A stretch of DNA of 64,000 bases from Methylophaga sp. (GCA_026988435.1 JALSLH010000083.1:78558-142557); one strand, 5' to 3'; counted from the first letter of the stretch, positions 20,940 through 31,271 are shown. Program-made: numbers and translations. The notes: generated from the sequence alone by a model not told the origin.

Positions 20940-22210
20940 GATTTAAAACTTCCTTTAGCTAACAAGGCAGCACCATAGGCTGCATCAGTATGTTGGGGTG
21001 TGATAAAGGGTACGCCAATGCACTTTTGGCGTAAAGTTTGCCAAACATTATTAACAGCGCCTCCACCTACCGTACGAAGTGATGTTAAAGGCGTGGCTCC
21101 AGCATCTTGCAAACATTGATACGCCTGTTGTTCGATTTTAGCGATGCCCGTCAATAGTCCATGCAAAAATTCAGCATCATCTGCTGGGCGAGGCGTGAGT
21201 TTGGGTTGAAGATGAGGATCATTGACAGGAAAGCGTTCGCCAACACTCAATAAAGGGTAATAATCAACGGGCGTTTTATCCAAGTTAATCTGCTGGCTTA
21301 AGAGATTAAGGCGTTGATTGTCAAAATAATGCTTAAGTACCGCGCCGCCAGTATTTGATGCGCCGCCGACTAACCAGTTGTCACCCAGCCGGTGACTATA
21401 AATACCTTGTTCGGCAATAAAGAGTGGTTTATCGCTAATCAGTTTAACCACTAATGTAGATCCTAATGATGTCACCGCATCACCAATATTATTTGCCCCT
21501 GTGGCTATTAACCCCGCGATGCTGTCTGTTGTGCCAGCCATAATTTTTGGGGTGTAGCTTAATTTTAATTGTTGGCATAATGATTTTGATAATGTCCCAA
21601 TTGGCGTACCGGGAGCAACAATTTTGGGTAACAATGATTTGTCCGTGAGAGAGTCAATCCAATTGGGCCAGCATTGTTCAACAGGATCATAGCCTGTTTT
21701 AAGCGCATTATTATGATCGCTAATACCTAATGGCGCACCGAGCTTGAAATTAATCCAATCGGCTTGATGTAATAATTGTGTATCGGCTGATAGCACAGTG
21801 TGTTGTTGTAAATAAAGTAGTTTTGCCAAACCACTTGAACTACCATGAGCAGCTGATTCTTTTGGGGCGATATTGGCAATGAGATTGCTTTGTTCAATTG
21901 ATCTTGCATCGTTATACATCAAGATAGGACTAAGTGGTTGTCCTAAACTATCCGTTAGTAATATAGAGCCAGAGGTGGCATCTACAGCAATCGACCGAAC
22001 CTTATAATCGCGGCATTGTGAAATGACTTGAGTTAAGGTTTGCAAAACTACTTGCCATTGATAATCAGGATCTTGTTCTGATTTGGGTGGAATAGTAGGC
22101 GGGATGAACAGTGCTTGTTGATCGCTGGCAATGATATTAGGTTGTTCATCAATGGCAATCACTCGACACCCTGAGGTGCCGAGATCGATGCCTATATATA
22201 CGTTACGCAT
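20936..22210 (-). CDS. FGGY-family carbohydrate kinase
   Basis: An ASKHA-fold sugar kinase of 424 residues, short for FGGY kinases (usually about 500). The N-terminal phosphate motif GIDLGTSGCRVIAID, a second ATP-site motif AGTTDSIAGLIATGA, and the C-terminal TVGGGAVNNVWQTLRQ with DAAYGAALLA are present. The short length and sequence recall the D-ribulose/D-xylulose kinase group of cyanobacteria and plants, but the substrate is not determined. It comes first in a two-gene unit with cysZ. A REP unit lies just upstream of its start. Confidence 0.8.
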   Translation of the reverse strand: MRNVYIGIDLGTSGCRVIAIDEQPNIIASDQQALFIPPTIPPKSEQDPDYQWQVVLQTLTQVISQCRDYKVRSIAVDATSGSILLTDSLGQPLSPILMYNDARSIEQSNLIANIAPKESAAHGSSSGLAKLLYLQQHTVLSADTQLLHQADWINFKLGAPLGISDHNNALKTGYDPVEQCWPNWIDSLTDKSLLPKIVAPGTPIGTLSKSLCQQLKLSYTPKIMAGTTDSIAGLIATGANNIGDAVTSLGSTLVVKLISDKPLFIAEQGIYSHRLGDNWLVGGASNTGGAVLKHYFDNQRLNLLSQQINLDKTPVDYYPLLSVGERFPVNDPHLQPKLTPRPADDAEFLHGLLTGIAKIEQQAYQCLQDAGATPLTSLRTVGGGAVNNVWQTLRQKCIGVPFITPQHTDAAYGAALLAKGSFKS

Positions 22211-22215
22211 TCAGC

Positions 22216-22244
22216 GTCATTCCGGTCGCTTGTAGCCGGAATCT
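22216..22244. repeat. REP-like palindrome
   Basis: A single GTCATTCCGG...TAGCCGGAATCT unit a few bases upstream of the FGGY kinase start. It is the same unit as near 7.03 and 25.77 kb. Confidence 0.75.
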
Positions 22245-22315
22245 ATAGCGGCTCAACAAACGCTCGAATATAAATCTAGCCATTAATTATTTTCTTTTCG
22301 GTTAGCGTAGTCTTA

Positions 22316-22347
22316 GTAAAAAATTCCCACTAACAATATGTGGGAAT
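22316..22347 (-). terminator. Rho-independent terminator of queF
   Basis: On the minus strand the stem ATTCCCAC / GTGGGAAT with a nine-base loop is followed by TTTTTAC. It lies 13 bases past the queF stop. Confidence 0.8.
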
Positions 22348-22359
22348 GGCGGTGTTAAT

Positions 22360-22749
22360 TTAAGGCAAAACAACTGGCGTAGGCGCAACCCAGCCTTCTT
22401 TTCTATGCTCAGCAACCACATTAGTATAAACACCACCACGCACATTAAAAATGCCAGTTACACGCATAAAACGTGGATTGGTTGCTGCCACTAAATCATC
22501 TAAGATCTGGTTGGTGACTTTTTCATGAAATGCGCCTTCTTCACGATAGGTCCACATGTATAATTTGAATGATTTTAATTCGACACATTTTAGATCAGGC
22601 ACATAATCAATTTTAATGGTGGCAAAGTCAGGTTGCCCCGTCATTGGACATAGACAAGTAAATTCAGCTGTCTCGATGTGGATGGTATAATCACGGTCAG
22701 GAATGGCATTGTCGAAGGTATCTAATTGTTTGCTTGGTTTTGTGGACAT
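22360..22749 (-). CDS. queF: NADPH-dependent 7-cyano-7-deazaguanine reductase QueF (short, type I)
   Basis: QueF reduces the nitrile preQ0 to preQ1 in queuosine synthesis. At 129 residues this is the single-domain (Bacillus-type) form, not the long two-domain form of E. coli. The catalytic cysteine that forms the thioimide adduct lies in [13 protein letters not shown], and the NADPH/substrate motif is [11 protein letters not shown]. The gene is alone on the minus strand, back to back with zipA. No other que genes are near. Confidence 0.95.
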   Translation of the reverse strand: MSTKPSKQLDTFDNAIPDRDYTIHIETAEFTCLCPMTGQPDFATIKIDYVPDLKCVELKSFKLYMWTYREEGAFHEKVTNQILDDLVAATNPRFMRVTGIFNVRGGVYTNVVAEHRKEGWVAPTPVVLP

Positions 22750-22797
22750 GATGAACTCTCAAATTACTAAAATCTAGACATATTATAAGGCTACTTA

Positions 22798-25609
<2,812 letters not shown>

Positions 25610-25953
25610 CAGTAAAAAACACGTCATTGCTGAGATCTTTACTTATATTATTCCCGATACTGTGCTTACGTCACTCCCGATACTGTGCTTACGTCATTCC
25701 CGAGATCTTTTATCGGGAATCTAGGCTACATAAACCCGTGACCATTTGAATATGCAGTTTTCACCACATCGTCATTCCGGTAGGTTTTTAGCCGGAATCT
25801 ATAGTACAAATGCTATCCCTGAAATTATTGAAGATGCAGGCTTTCACTTCTTATCATTCTGGCATGTTGCAAATGAGTGTCTCGTTTACACTCAGATTCC
25901 GGCTAAGAGCCTACCGGAATGACGGCATCTATTATAATTCAATAGGAACAAAC
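25610..25953. repeat. 344-bp intergenic region packed with REP units and MITE relics
   Basis: No real gene; the ORF track extends the next gene back into it. It holds REP units at 25693-25722, 25771-25800 and 25894-25923 (the last inverted), a 23-bp tandem duplication CCCGATACTGTGCTTACGTC.. (25653-25698, 22 of 23 identical), and two fragments that resemble the terminal repeat of the MITE near 7.1 kb (near 25735-25765 and 25813-25845). The layout suggests REP units inserted into an older element. Confidence 0.75.
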
Positions 25954-27000
25954 ATGACTGCACTAGCACAAGCCATAAAAAAAGTAGCCACCGGGCCTCA
26001 CTTAAGCAAAGACTTAACACAACAAGAATCTAGGCTTGCTATGGATGAGATTTTATCTGGAAAAGCCGATTTAGTTCAAGCGGCAATCTTTCTAATTGCT
26101 TTGCGAATGAAGCGAGAAACAGATGAAGAAAACCTAGGTTTATTACAATCAATTCAATCAGTAACGACTCAAACCTCATCCAAAATAGATAATCTGTTAA
26201 TTATCTCTGATCCCTTCAATGGTTATAATCGCCACTGCCCAATTGCTGCTTTTTTACCCGCTGTTTTAGCCGCGTCTGGCTTGCCCACTATCACACAAGG
26301 TGTGAAAGAAATGGGGCCAAAATTTGGGGTGACGCATTCACAAGTATTAGAATACGCAGGGGTGTCCACTATGCTTTCGGTCGCAGATGCAACTGACCGT
26401 GTGAATAATTCAGACATAGCATGGGCGTATCTTGATCAAGCAAAAACGACGCCTAACTTATACGCATTACAAGATTTACGCACTCGAATAATAAAACGAC
26501 CAAGCCTAGCAACACTCGAAAAACTTGTTATGCCGATTAAAGCGAAAAACACATATTTACAAATTGGCTTTGTTCATAAAGCCTATCCGCCTGTTTTAGC
26601 ATGGTTAGCACGCCAAGCAGGGTTTGCCTCTACATTGATGGTTCGTGGTATTGAAGGCGGCGTATTGCCAACCTTACGTGAGGAATCTAACTGTTTTAGT
26701 GAAAAAAAAGGGATTGCAGTATCTTATCCTGTCTCACCAATTGAATTTGGTGTTCAACAAGACACGCGAGGCGTGCTGCCGCAGCAAAATGAGCATGTAA
26801 CAGTAGCAGAAACAGTAGAGCAGGGCTTAAACGCATTGAGTGGACAATCAGGCGCAGCTTTTGATAGCCTAGTGCTAGGCGCCGCAATGGCACTAAATCA
26901 CTTTGAATTACAAGCATCACCACAGCTCGCAGCCGATCATGTTCGGCACGTTATTAAATCAGGCAAAGCAAAAGCCTATTTTGAAAGGGGAAAAGATTAA
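25954..27000 (+). CDS. TrpD2/YbiB-like glycosyltransferase-3 family protein
   Basis: The protein has the fold of anthranilate phosphoribosyltransferase: an N-terminal helical domain (LTQQESRLAMDEILSGKADLVQAAIFLIALRMKRET) and a glycosyl transferase family 3 domain. The canonical phosphate-binding GTGGD loop of TrpD is not seen; the equivalent region reads ISDPFNGYNRHCP. That pattern matches the TrpD2 group, of which E. coli YbiB is a DNA-binding, non-enzymatic member. Start ATG 25954 is chosen (AGGA seven bases upstream); the ORF track begins 48 codons earlier in repeat DNA. It overlaps yjbQ by one base. Confidence 0.75.
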   Translation: MTALAQAIKKVATGPHLSKDLTQQESRLAMDEILSGKADLVQAAIFLIALRMKRETDEENLGLLQSIQSVTTQTSSKIDNLLIISDPFNGYNRHCPIAAFLPAVLAASGLPTITQGVKEMGPKFGVTHSQVLEYAGVSTMLSVADATDRVNNSDIAWAYLDQAKTTPNLYALQDLRTRIIKRPSLATLEKLVMPIKAKNTYLQIGFVHKAYPPVLAWLARQAGFASTLMVRGIEGGVLPTLREESNCFSEKKGIAVSYPVSPIEFGVQQDTRGVLPQQNEHVTVAETVEQGLNALSGQSGAAFDSLVLGAAMALNHFELQASPQLAADHVRHVIKSGKAKAYFERGKD

Positions 27001-27416
27001 TGGTTTTTCAACAAACCTTGAGTTACAAAACAGCTGGACGCAGCACAATAAATATCACAGAAGAGATACAGCAACTAGTGCAACAATCAGGCATTCAAAT
27101 TGGTACATGCCACATCTTTGTACAGCACACCAGTGCATCGTTGATGTTATGTGAAAATGCCGATCCTGATGTACGCGTAGACTTAGAAACCTATATGCAA
27201 CACATAGTGCCCGATGGCGATCCCATGTTTTTACATCAAGATGAAGGCCCCGATGATCTGAGCGCCCATATCAGAACAGTGTTAACCAACCCAGATTTAA
27301 CCGTACCCGTCAGCAATGGGCGTTGTGACCTAGGTATATGGCAAGGTATTTATTTGTGGGAACACCGCACCCATAGCCATCATCGGCGTGTGATTGTGAC
27401 TGTTCAAGGGGAGTGA
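27000..27416 (+). CDS. yjbQ: YjbQ/UPF0047 family protein
   Basis: A 138-residue protein of the YjbQ family, which forms compact trimers. Conserved blocks are seen: GTCHIFVQHTSASLMLCENADPDVRVDLE, HQDEGPDDLSAHIRT, and GIWQGIYLWEHRTHSHHRRVIV. The histidines of the last block form the proposed metal site. Some members show weak thiamin-phosphate synthase activity, but the physiological role is unclear. It is coupled to the upstream TrpD2-like gene through TAATG. Confidence 0.9.
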   Translation: MVFQQTLSYKTAGRSTINITEEIQQLVQQSGIQIGTCHIFVQHTSASLMLCENADPDVRVDLETYMQHIVPDGDPMFLHQDEGPDDLSAHIRTVLTNPDLTVPVSNGRCDLGIWQGIYLWEHRTHSHHRRVIVTVQGE

Positions 27417-27459
27417 TGGGTTTGTATCCCCAGGCCTTGATGCATATTTTCTAGCCGTT

Positions 27460-27828
27460 TCAATTACCCGCTAAAAGAGATTCCGCTGGAATACCTAAGT
27501 CTTTATGCAAGTTTTTTATCATAGGCAATGTGAGGGGCCGTTTGCCGTTTAGGATTTCATAAACTCGGTTCGTTCGCCCAATCATGGGCGTTAAATCTTT
27601 AGCCGTTAACCCTCTCTGCTCCATCACAAACTTAATTGCTGCAATAGGATCAGGAAAATCAATGGGGTAATGTTTACGTTCGTAATCTTCAACTAGCGTA
27701 ACAAGTACATCTAAGCGGTCACCCTCGTCCGAGCCTAGTTTAGCCATCATTAAGCCTTCAATTTCTTGAAGTGAATTTTGATAATCATCATTTGTTTTTA
27801 TTGGATGTATATTCATCGTTATCACCAT
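27460..27828 (-). CDS. higA: HigA-type antitoxin
   Basis: Antitoxin of a type II HigBA module. The C-terminal part has a helix-turn-helix (LTAKDLTPMIGRTNRVYEILNGKRPLTLPMIKNLHKDLG) of the Xre/HigA type, and the N-terminal 60 residues likely contact the toxin. The toxin gene comes first, as in other HigBA systems, and the two overlap by one base (TAATG). A second in-frame ATG at 27816 (MNIHPIKT) is also possible. It should autorepress through the palindrome in the shared promoter. The module borders the cassette array but has no attC of its own. Confidence 0.88.
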   Translation of the reverse strand: MVITMNIHPIKTNDDYQNSLQEIEGLMMAKLGSDEGDRLDVLVTLVEDYERKHYPIDFPDPIAAIKFVMEQRGLTAKDLTPMIGRTNRVYEILNGKRPLTLPMIKNLHKDLGIPAESLLAGN

Positions 27829-28130
27829 TAAATTTCTTGTGCGTCTATTTTATCGTATTGCTTATGTGTTCCGATAAAGCGAATGTAAATGACTTTGTAA
27901 TCGTAGTTTATCCAAACAATTAAGCGATACTTGTTACCGCTAATATTAAAAACAACCCGCCCATCTTTAAGAATACTTGCATTCCCAAAATCAGACTTAA
28001 CTTTACTTGGGCTTTCCCAATTCGCCTTTAATGCATGACGATACCACGCCATTATTGATTCTTTAGCATCATTGTATTCTGATGATTCACCCCAGAAAGC
28101 TTTGAGCGTAGACAGTGCAATAATTCTCAT
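27828..28130 (-). CDS. higB: HigB-type mRNA interferase toxin
   Basis: A 100-residue toxin of the HigB/RelE superfamily, expected to cut mRNA at the ribosome. Family features: the N terminus MRIIALSTLKAFW, the block ALKANWESPSKVKSDFGNASILKDGRVVFNISGNKYRLIVWINYDYKVIYIRFIGTHKQYD, and a basic, tyrosine-rich C terminus. The ATG lies only six bases past a near-consensus -10 box, so the message may be leaderless. HigA follows with one base of overlap. Confidence 0.9.
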   Translation of the reverse strand: MRIIALSTLKAFWGESSEYNDAKESIMAWYRHALKANWESPSKVKSDFGNASILKDGRVVFNISGNKYRLIVWINYDYKVIYIRFIGTHKQYDKIDAQEI

Positions 28131-28136
28131 GAATCA

Positions 28137-28165
28137 ATTATAGTCCCACCTAGGGACTCATGCAA
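28137..28165 (-). promoter_or_regulatory. higBA promoter with operator palindrome in the spacer
   Basis: On the minus strand: TTGCAT, a 17-base spacer, then TATAAT, a near-perfect sigma-70 promoter. The spacer and the first bases of the -10 hold an inverted repeat AGTCCC-TAGGT-GGGACT (28142-28158), well placed for HigA autorepression. The higB ATG begins six bases after the -10 box. Confidence 0.8.
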
Positions 28166-28236
28166 GCTCTAATCTTATCTGCGCCATATATTATTTTTTA
28201 ATGGAAAAGAAACAAGCGGACTTAATTAAGAAAATT

Positions 28237-28335
28237 AAATAACGACCAAGCTCACCAGCTGCCAAAAGTGGTGTGGCTGTAGCGTAGTGAAAGCCGCGCC
28301 GCTTTTGGCAGTCTGAGTGCAGCGCCTTGTTATAC
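28237..28335 (-). repeat. attC site of the restriction-modification cassette
   Basis: Minus-strand boxes GTATAAC and GTTATTT, 99 bp apart end to end, enclose arms CTCA-n-CTGCCAAAAG.GG and their complement with a short unpaired spacer and a GGCTTTCACTACGCTACAGCC loop hairpin. The stop codon of the 91-residue ORF lies inside the first box, as is common in cassettes. Confidence 0.8.
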
Positions 28336-28605
28336 GTTTTTATCACCTGCCACCCAGCTATACTTTATTGCATTTACTTCTCTGTCAAATTCTGATTTTG
28401 ACATGGCTTTATTATTTTTTATTGACTCAAGTAATTTGTTATTGCTTTTTCCTTCGATTACGGAGGCATAAGCAACATAAAACTTAAAATTTTCTTTTGG
28501 TAAAGGGCGTGGGGCAATTAAATATTCTGTTGGCTGTGCGTGATTACCAAAGAGCGTAATAACTTCTCTTAGTTTGGCTCTATTTGTTTGAATTCTTATG
28601 AACAT
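28330..28605 (-). CDS. Small uncharacterised protein coupled to the methyltransferase
   Basis: This 91-residue product is not recognised. It has no helix-turn-helix that would make it an R-M controller, no signal peptide and no membrane segment. Visible are the patch PTEYLIAPRPLPKENFKFYVAYASVIEG and a basic, helical C-terminal half (NNKLLESIKNNKAMSKSEFDREVNAIKYSW). Its ATG overlaps the methyltransferase stop by one base (TAATG), so the two are translated together, and its own stop lies within attC. It is therefore the last gene of a three-gene cassette and may be a part of the R-M system. Confidence 0.75.
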   Translation of the reverse strand: MFIRIQTNRAKLREVITLFGNHAQPTEYLIAPRPLPKENFKFYVAYASVIEGKSNNKLLESIKNNKAMSKSEFDREVNAIKYSWVAGDKNV

Positions 28606-29531
28606 TAAAATAGCTCTTCCTGCTCAACTTCTTTCGAATTATTTTTTAATGAAATACCATATTTTTCATTTACGGCCTTTTTAAATACCTCTAAAGCATT
28701 TTCATGATTTTTTAAAAACCAATTTATATGATTCTCTAAATATTCGTCTCTTATTTCAGGTTTTCTAAGGTCGTTTGGTACTCGTTCCATTCTTGGATCG
28801 ACACTATCAAACCCAGCAAAAGGTTCTTTGAGCCTTAAATTTGTCATTTCAATATAATCGGGGTTTAATTCAAACCCTATCGCATTACGATTTAATTGTT
28901 GGCATACACGCATAGTAGTACCGCTACCAGAAAATGGATCTAAAACGATACCATTTTCATTACTTGATGCCATAACCATTCTTTCTATAATGCCCTCTGG
29001 CTTTTGTGTAGGATGGTTTTGTCTATTTGGATTACAATAATGAACATGAGAAAACTTCCAAACATCCCCTGGGTTTGCACCACGCATGTTATTTCTGGAA
29101 CGGTAGTATTTTTGAGGTACTCGCACATTATCTAAATTAAACGTGAATTTGCTGGATTTAGTAAACATCAAAATATCATCGTGTCTTGGTGAAAAACCTT
29201 TGGTTTTTCCTAAGCCTTGAGTGTAATGCCAAACAATCCAGCTATTGAAAAATAACTCTAAATCTCTATCTAGAATATCGTATAAATAAGATATGAACCT
29301 AACACCCATAAACACATATATAGTGCCTGTTGGTTTAAGAACCCTTTTTGCTTCGGATAACCACGATTTTGTAAAATCAATATATTCATCGAATCCTTTT
29401 AAATCATGATTATTCCCGTAATTTTTTCCGAGGTTATAAGGGGGGTCTGCAACAACAAGATCAACTGATGAGCTTTTTATTTCCTTAAATAGCTCGATAG
29501 CATCACCACAACGTAAATCAATTTTAGACAT
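28605..29531 (-). CDS. DNA methyltransferase, beta-class N6-adenine (or N4-cytosine) type
   Basis: The catalytic motif IV VVADPPYNLG is near the N terminus (about residue 30) and the SAM-binding motif I LDPFSGSGTTMRV lies near residue 200, the motif order of the beta class (for example M.HinfI and M.RsrI). DPPY favours adenine-N6 as target. The target-recognition region sits between. At 308 residues it has the usual size. It follows the endonuclease gene with no gap, and should protect the host site. The acidic tail (KEVEQEELF) leads into the coupled small ORF. Confidence 0.9.
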   Translation of the reverse strand: MSKIDLRCGDAIELFKEIKSSSVDLVVADPPYNLGKNYGNNHDLKGFDEYIDFTKSWLSEAKRVLKPTGTIYVFMGVRFISYLYDILDRDLELFFNSWIVWHYTQGLGKTKGFSPRHDDILMFTKSSKFTFNLDNVRVPQKYYRSRNNMRGANPGDVWKFSHVHYCNPNRQNHPTQKPEGIIERMVMASSNENGIVLDPFSGSGTTMRVCQQLNRNAIGFELNPDYIEMTNLRLKEPFAGFDSVDPRMERVPNDLRKPEIRDEYLENHINWFLKNHENALEVFKKAVNEKYGISLKNNSKEVEQEELF

Positions 29532-30299
29532 CTATTTAATCCACCCATTTTTCTCTGCATATTCAAGCCACTGATCGTAACCTTTTTTAGAAGCAATGAA
29601 TTTTTTGTCAAGTAATTGACAAAACTCCCATGCAGTACGAGTTTCGATTGTTACATAATGAATATCCCTGATCTGAATTTGCCCTGTACCAAGTGCAGGA
29701 TTGTAGCTTATGTCTGAATTTGATAAATACTTTAGATCGTAGGCATTAAAATCAACAACCTCCATAATACCCATCATCATTTTTGTTTTTTTATCTCTTG
29801 TACTAGAAACGCTATGTTTTATCGAAAGAACTATAAATATATAGTCGGGATCTTGAACATATGCCGATCGGATTCTGGCAAAAGATGTAATATTGGGTGA
29901 TTTTCCACTATTAGCTATATCTTTTGAAGTTGCTTTCACATCAACATGACTTGTAACAGAAGAACTTCTTTTTCTTGTTTTTTTAAACTGTAAAATAACA
30001 TCAGCCATGTTGAGTCTTTCCCCGGCCTCAACATTTATAAGCTCATAAGTATTCTTTCCATCTTCAAGAGATTCTGTAAATATCTCGAATGCCCATGCTT
30101 CTACAAATGGACCTGCGATTTTATTCACATTTTCCATAGGTATGCCCAGCTTCAAATTGGTGTTTATAATTATTTTGTTTCGCCCAGAATCCATTGCATC
30201 TTTCATAATTGACTCAATGGACTGAACCACAAAATTTGAACACTCTTCATAGTCCTTAGACTCTATGGGCTTTTTTAAATCAAGTTTTTCATAAGGCAT
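29532..30299 (-). CDS. Probable type II restriction endonuclease
   Basis: This 255-residue protein directly precedes the methyltransferase gene. A PD-(D/E)XK-like active site can be read as FVEAWAFEIF (glutamate helix), NMADVILQF (aspartate) and SHVDVKATS (D-x-K). The spacing fits the type II fold, and the mixed second half (NITSFARIRSAYVQDPDYIFIVLSIKH) fits the core strands. I do not recognise its specificity group. The call rests on the methyltransferase partner and these residues. It is the first gene of the three-gene cassette. Confidence 0.75.
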   Translation of the reverse strand: MPYEKLDLKKPIESKDYEECSNFVVQSIESIMKDAMDSGRNKIIINTNLKLGIPMENVNKIAGPFVEAWAFEIFTESLEDGKNTYELINVEAGERLNMADVILQFKKTRKRSSSVTSHVDVKATSKDIANSGKSPNITSFARIRSAYVQDPDYIFIVLSIKHSVSSTRDKKTKMMMGIMEVVDFNAYDLKYLSNSDISYNPALGTGQIQIRDIHYVTIETRTAWEFCQLLDKKFIASKKGYDQWLEYAEKNGWIK

Positions 30300-30340
30300 A
30301 TAATTATTTCCAGTATTTCTGTTGATTGATTGTTTTTGAC

Positions 30341-30415
30341 GTATAACGCCTGCATAACTGGCGTGGAACGAAGCGACAGCGTAGTGGAACGTCCACGTTT
30401 ATGCACTTGTTAGAA
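30341..30415 (-). repeat. attC site of the 107-residue ORF cassette
   Basis: A short (75-bp) site. Minus-strand boxes TTCTAAC and GTTATAC enclose arms TGCATAA-n-CGTGGACG and CGTTCCACG-n-TTATGCA, with one extra A in the second arm and the loop TTCCACTACGCTGTCGCTT. This is the classical attC shape with an extrahelical base. Confidence 0.85.
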
Positions 30416-30418
30416 CGT

Positions 30419-30742
30419 TTATTTTGGGGTGTAGTTTGCTTCTGGCCATAGCTCATTAATTTCGTCCGCCTGTTGTTGCGCACTAAACCTTTCCCAAGTT
30501 ATACCATTAACATCTTTTTCTTCACTAAAATTTGATGCTTCGTCATCTTCCCAGCCTAAGTGCCTTAATTCACCTGGCGTGCATGATTGATCTTGTCTTA
30601 TTGAAACATTTAATGAGTCTGTTCGCCAAAGTGCATATTCGTTTTTTACATATGAGCATGGCTCCATACCAAGGCGCACACTATAATCTTTAATTGTTTC
30701 TTCAATTATATTTGTAGAAATGGCGATATGTAATTTCTTCAC
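30419..30742 (-). CDS. Cassette-borne small protein, VOC/glyoxalase-like
   Basis: This 107-residue protein has a beginning like a vicinal-oxygen-chelate half-domain (MKKLHIAISTNIIEETIKDYSVRLGMEPCSYVKNEYALWRTDSLNVSIR), followed by CTPGELRHLGWEDDEASNF and a tryptophan-rich tail. It lacks an obvious complete metal site, so an enzymatic role is not claimed. The start is GTG at 30742, preceded by AAAGGA. It is the only gene of its cassette and lacks a promoter of its own that I can see. Confidence 0.75.
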   Translation of the reverse strand: MKKLHIAISTNIIEETIKDYSVRLGMEPCSYVKNEYALWRTDSLNVSIRQDQSCTPGELRHLGWEDDEASNFSEEKDVNGITWERFSAQQQADEINELWPEANYTPK

Positions 30743-30758
30743 TATTTTTCCTTTTGAG

Positions 30759-30887
30759 TTCTAACGCCAAATTCAGTGGCCGCTGGCAGATATAAGATGA
30801 ACTCTGCAAACACACTGAACTTTGATGTAAAAGTGACCTCTGATAAAAACTGCGCTGCCAGCGGTCGACTGGAATTTATTGTTATAA
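30759..30887 (-). repeat. attC site of the 124-residue ORF cassette
   Basis: A 129-bp site. Minus-strand boxes TTATAAC and GTTAGAA enclose arms AAATTCCAGT-cga-CCGCTGGCAG and CTGCCAGCGG-cc-ACTGAATTT. The arms pair fully except for one extra C and the central spacer, which is the expected attC signature (extrahelical base plus unpaired central spacer). The ORF stop lies inside the first box. Confidence 0.88.
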
Positions 30888-31256
30888 CCGTTCATTTTCT
30901 ATTCTGTGTAATTCTTGAATATCTGGCTCTGGAAAATTTTCACAAACTATATATTCTTGAAGGTTTAACACATTAACTTTTTGTAATGCTAACAGCTCTT
31001 CAACGGCTCTTTTTTCAACGCTTATTTTCCCTGAACCTGCCCAGTGACGATTACTTCCTTTTTGTTTAATCCCTGAGATCCAGTATTCATTTCCATTCGA
31101 AAAATCAAAGTAATTACCCGAAACACCATGCCCCTTTTTTAAAGACATTTGATTAAAATAGATTGTTGAACCGCTACGTGACTCTTTAATAGTAGCAATC
31201 CAAGCAGGCCCGGAGTCCCCGAAATCAGATTTTAGTTCAATATACTTAATCATCAT
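30882..31256 (-). CDS. Cassette-borne conserved small protein of unknown function
   Basis: This 124-residue protein starts MMIKYIELKSDFGDSGPAWIATIKESRSGSTIYFNQMSLKKG and continues with GVSGNYFDFSNGNEYWISGIKQKGSNRHWAGSGKI. I recall closely similar small proteins in many genomes, sometimes mislabelled as enzymes, but no function is established. It is soluble with no signal peptide. It is the first cassette of the array in reading order and its stop codon is within attC. No strong ribosome-binding site is visible. Confidence 0.78.
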   Translation of the reverse strand: MMIKYIELKSDFGDSGPAWIATIKESRSGSTIYFNQMSLKKGHGVSGNYFDFSNGNEYWISGIKQKGSNRHWAGSGKISVEKRAVEELLALQKVNVLNLQEYIVCENFPEPDIQELHRIENERL

Positions 31257-31271
31257 TTAGATATTTTGAGG

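Noticed and set aside
25810-25953. ORF track extension of the TrpD2-like gene by 48 codons
   Set aside because: The extra sequence is REP and MITE-relic DNA, and a good ribosome-binding site precedes the ATG at 25954.
28201-28242. 13-codon plus-strand ORF (ATGGAAAAG... to TAA at the attC edge)
   Set aside because: It is too short, has no ribosome-binding site, and ends by chance in the attC box.
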